30,821 bases of DNA from Priapulus caudatus (lineage: Eukaryota; Priapulida; Priapulimorpha; Priapulimorphida; Priapulidae), in the NCBI RefSeq assembly GCF_000485595.1, contig NW_014577193.1, positions 31,288 to 62,108 of the forward strand, read 5' to 3'. Each line of letters begins with the position of its first letter. The first letter of the stretch is position 1. The notes beneath the pieces were generated by a model. That model was given only the letters and a program-made list of their open reading frames with translations. It ran no database searches and was not told the origin of the DNA. The position numbers and the translations under genes were made by a program. Positions 28,097 through 30,821 of this stretch are shown piece by piece.

Positions 28097-30135
28097 TATG
28101 AGAGTAGCGGCGTATGAGATTAGTTAGCAGATTTTACTCAGCGCAAGCGGCGTACCGCAGCTAGGTAGCGGAATAAGCCATGTTATTGTTTGATGCTCAA
28201 ACAGTGCATTGTCAACGCAGATATCTTTTTTTGATAAACTGGAATGCTTCCACACCATGGCGTTGCATACAACCGGCGGACACACACGTTTGGTTCGCGA
28301 CGCGACCATCTGGTGGTCATATGCTTTCAGTAACATTTCCCCTTGCTTTAATGAAAATAAACATTTCTGCCGTGTAGGAGTGCTTCATACGGTAGTGCAC
28401 TAGAATGTATATGTAACATCAACAAAATCAAACTTATACACAAACGCCAAAGCGAATACGTCACGTACGTACTCACTGCGCCTTTGCCACATTCGCTGTG
28501 CTGGCTACTTGGTAGCTGACGCGTTGAGGGTGACCATGGACACAGGCACGCGGCAGTTGGCTCGAGTGACATACGGCGTTTTGACGTGCTTGTGATGCAA
28601 CCATGGGCGATAGGAGGGGAGGTGTGAGTGTGACAGTAGTTCGTGTAGGGTTGTGTATCAAGCAGCGCGGAAAACGATGCGCAGCACGAATGCAGCGTCA
28701 CTTGACGCACCGCAGCTATTGCCACCGAGCGCTCGCTTATATCCAAAATGGCGGCTGCTCGCAGATGTAATTGCAAATTTTAATGTCTTCGGAAACTAAT
28801 CTGTTTAAACGAATTAGCAGACAATGTATGATATGAATGAGATTCAGGAACGGAATGAATGATTGAAAAATGAATGAAGTTGAACAGAGAAAAATTGAAG
28901 TCAGGAGTGTTAGCATTCCGCGTTTCACCAGATTGCCCATCGCCATCTGTGAAAAGTAACTCTCCGCGCGACTCGCGAAGCGCTCGACCGCCGCCGGTGT
29001 CGTCTCAGAAGGCAAGCGCACGCGAGCTTTCGCGTGTGCTTGAACACCGCATCTTGAGTGATGGTTATGGTGAATAGGATTAAGCAGATGGTTTGTAGAC
29101 TAAGTTAACAGTATTCATTCTGCTGTGTCAATTACATTATTATGGCCGTTGGTGGTATTACCTACTGACACCTGGGTGGTAGAAAAACATAATACCATCA
29201 GACTACATTTACGGAACCTGACAGGATAGCGTTCTGTGCTGCTGCCAAGCCGCATCCAGCTGGCGGTCGTCTCTGGCGCCGTCGATGTAGTAGATTGTTT
29301 TCCTGTCCATGCTCTTGCGTCACGCTCGACTGACCGTGAGAGATCTGCTATCCGCTTCCTCGAGGCGTTTCGGCTTTGTCATGGACTGTCGCACTCTTTT
29401 CTTCGCTGCCTGCTTATACAACACGAGCAACGTCGAGAATGTTTGAAATGCGTGTATACGCCAGTATTTTGTCGGCGGCTACAGGATGGTTTCGCCAAGA
29501 TTCAGACTTCGCGAGTGGGTTAATTTTCGGGTCGGTGAATTATGAATTTCATTCGCGATGAATTATTCGCGTGTTGTTGTTTTCGCGTCGGTGACGCGTT
29601 CGCGAAATTCCGAGAAAATAAACGCGGAAATATACAGCTTATACAGTAGGCCAGAACAAAGACAATCTTAATACATCCAGCGATTGTAAAAACGGACACC
29701 ATGTTCGATATCTATCTATAAGATAACTATCGAGAATACACAGATAAGATCAATTATGATCATGATAATACAAACACTTCGTGTTCTGGTGATTAATTGA
29801 TTAATCAATTGATTATTTAATCAACCTACGGTAAATGATGTAATTGTGATAGTACGTGTGATTGTTACACATCGCAGTCGATAAACGACAATCAGACTTT
29901 GTTCAAACGACAAAGAGTTGGAAAGGTGTAGATGTTTGTCAGAAAATTATTATGAATTTTTTGAATTTTTCTATGAAACATGCTGAAGACCGTTATCGCT
30001 GCTTCAGAGACGGAGCTTCGTGCTTCTTCACAGCGAGGGGAAGGTAAGGCCACGATGGCTAATAGATGGCGCCACTTTCCCTTCCTCGCGTTTCCGAACG
30101 CTTAGAGTCCCTTTATATAGAAGGAATTCACTGGA
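28097..30135. other. Intergenic region with CpG-rich patches
   Basis: No gene is recognised. GC/CpG-rich patches lie at about 28480-28760, 28960-29045 and 29225-29420. Open frames there (for example 28874-29077 and 29236-29523 on plus) lack known domains. 28745-28757 contains aaaatggcggctg. A perfect 16-bp palindrome aattgattaatcaatt is at 29795-29810. A cgcgaaa/gcgaat-rich stretch lies at 29540-29630. Confidence 0.45.
28744..28756 (+). promoter_or_regulatory. YY1-like initiator motif
   Basis: ccaaaatggcggctgc matches the AAnATGGCGGC core bound by YY1 at many animal transcription starts. It lies inside a CpG-rich patch. The frame it opens is only about 11 codons long, so it could mark a 5' exon or an uncaptured promoter. 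The URAD start (aacatggcggac) has a similar word. Confidence 0.3.
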
Positions 30136-30525
30136 CTTTTCTCGTAGCATCACGCTTTGGATTCGCGTTATGCCTATTACCTTCGCTCAGCAACTGTGGT
30201 TCGTCCTGCCAGAGTTTAGATCCGCTGCATGCTGTTGCGTAGAAAACGGCTTTGCGGATAGAGCTGGCTAGTGAAGATAAATATATAACCGCTGTTATAT
30301 CTGTTAGTATTCTGTTATTGTCTTACGACTATTATGTGTTGCTCCACATAAAACACGCCGCGAACACCCGCAGCACGCGCACGCCACACAAACACGCTCG
30401 GTTCACGCACGCACGTTTCTACCTACGCACACACGGCAAGTACTCACACGCACATGCACATCACACAAGCATACGCACGCACGCACGTCCATACGTGCGC
30501 ACACACTGCGCACACACCGCGCGCG
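30136..30525. repeat. Duplicated segment D, copy 2
   Basis: Same-orientation copy of 17913-18282, about 12.2 kb away, with small indels (for example tgttgctccacataaaacacg against tgtgcgtccacatacacacg). It runs into CA-rich repeat in the same way. Confidence 0.85.
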
Positions 30526-30821
30526 GCGCACGCATAAACACAACACACACACACACACACCACAACACACACACACACACACACCACACACACACCACCC
30601 ACAAACTCTCTGTCTCCCTGTCTCTGTCATTCTCTCTCTCTCTCTCTCACTCGCAAACTCACACACACACACACATGCTCTTTCTCTCACTCACTCACTC
30701 ACTCTCACTCTGTGTGTGTGCGCGTGTAGGAGTGCGTGTGTGGGTGCCGCGCGTGCTTGCGTGTGGGACTGTGTGTAGTAGGTACGTGCGTGTGTTGTGC
30801 ACACGTGTACGGCGTGAATCC
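30526..30821. repeat. Mixed CA, CT, ACTC and GT simple repeats to the window end
   Basis: (CA)n with CCA interruptions to about 30600, CT/TCTC to 30650, CA, CTCACTCA to 30708, then GTGT/GTGC to the right edge. The minus-strand Cys/Val-rich open frame is a repeat artefact. Confidence 0.93.

Overview
This window looks like nuclear DNA of a metazoan, probably a marine invertebrate. The evidence is a compact class A GPCR exon, spliced genes with GT-AG introns, fragments of two kinds of non-LTR retrotransposon, short inverted-repeat elements, and an exceptional load of CA/GT, GA/CT, ACGC-type and hexanucleotide microsatellites. The species cannot be named from the sequence. A 25-base run of N (11496-11520) marks a scaffold gap. 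Most of the window is repeat-rich non-coding DNA. Only four or five loci look protein-coding.

Layout. 1-529 is a 17-bp minisatellite that continues off the left edge, and 820-1990 is a degenerate field of about 20-bp repeats. 2599-3582 (-) is an intronless GPCR with atypical motifs. 5350-8200 is microsatellite-rich and holds a 1.7-kb inverted-repeat element (6445-8161) filled with GTGC-type repeats. 8713-8985 (-) is a cysteine-rich terminal exon; it has a degraded inverted copy at 11169-11360 and a tail fragment into which the 1.7-kb element inserted. 11699-12592 (-) is the 3' end of an L1/Tx1-like LINE. 14566-15190 has a TATA box, a CGAA tract and a polyadenylation signal, perhaps an LTR. 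15478-16489 (+) is a two-exon URAD (OHCU decarboxylase) gene. 17138-17365 (-) is a second LINE tail. A repeat at 17913-18282 recurs at 30136-30525.

21250-26271 (+) is a large ankyrin-repeat locus. It has about nine near-identical 66-67-residue double repeats, an interruption by ACTCAC-type microsatellite and non-coding DNA, about three more double repeats, one intron, and a terminal exon ending in what reads as a SOCS box. The product would be an ASB-like substrate receptor for a Cullin-RING E3 ligase. 27789-28096 is a short element with 66-68-bp terminal inverted repeats and telomere-like sequence inside.

The most unusual points are: (1) the URAD copy keeps the fold signatures but has Val where the family has its catalytic His; (2) in both spliced genes, URAD and the ankyrin-SOCS gene, the end of an exon plus its 5' splice site has been tandemly duplicated into the following intron; (3) the 1.7-kb element can be dated relative to a paralogous empty site within the same window. 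The genes do not form a pathway together: a receptor, a purine-catabolism enzyme relative and a ubiquitin-ligase adaptor lie side by side as is usual in animal genomes.
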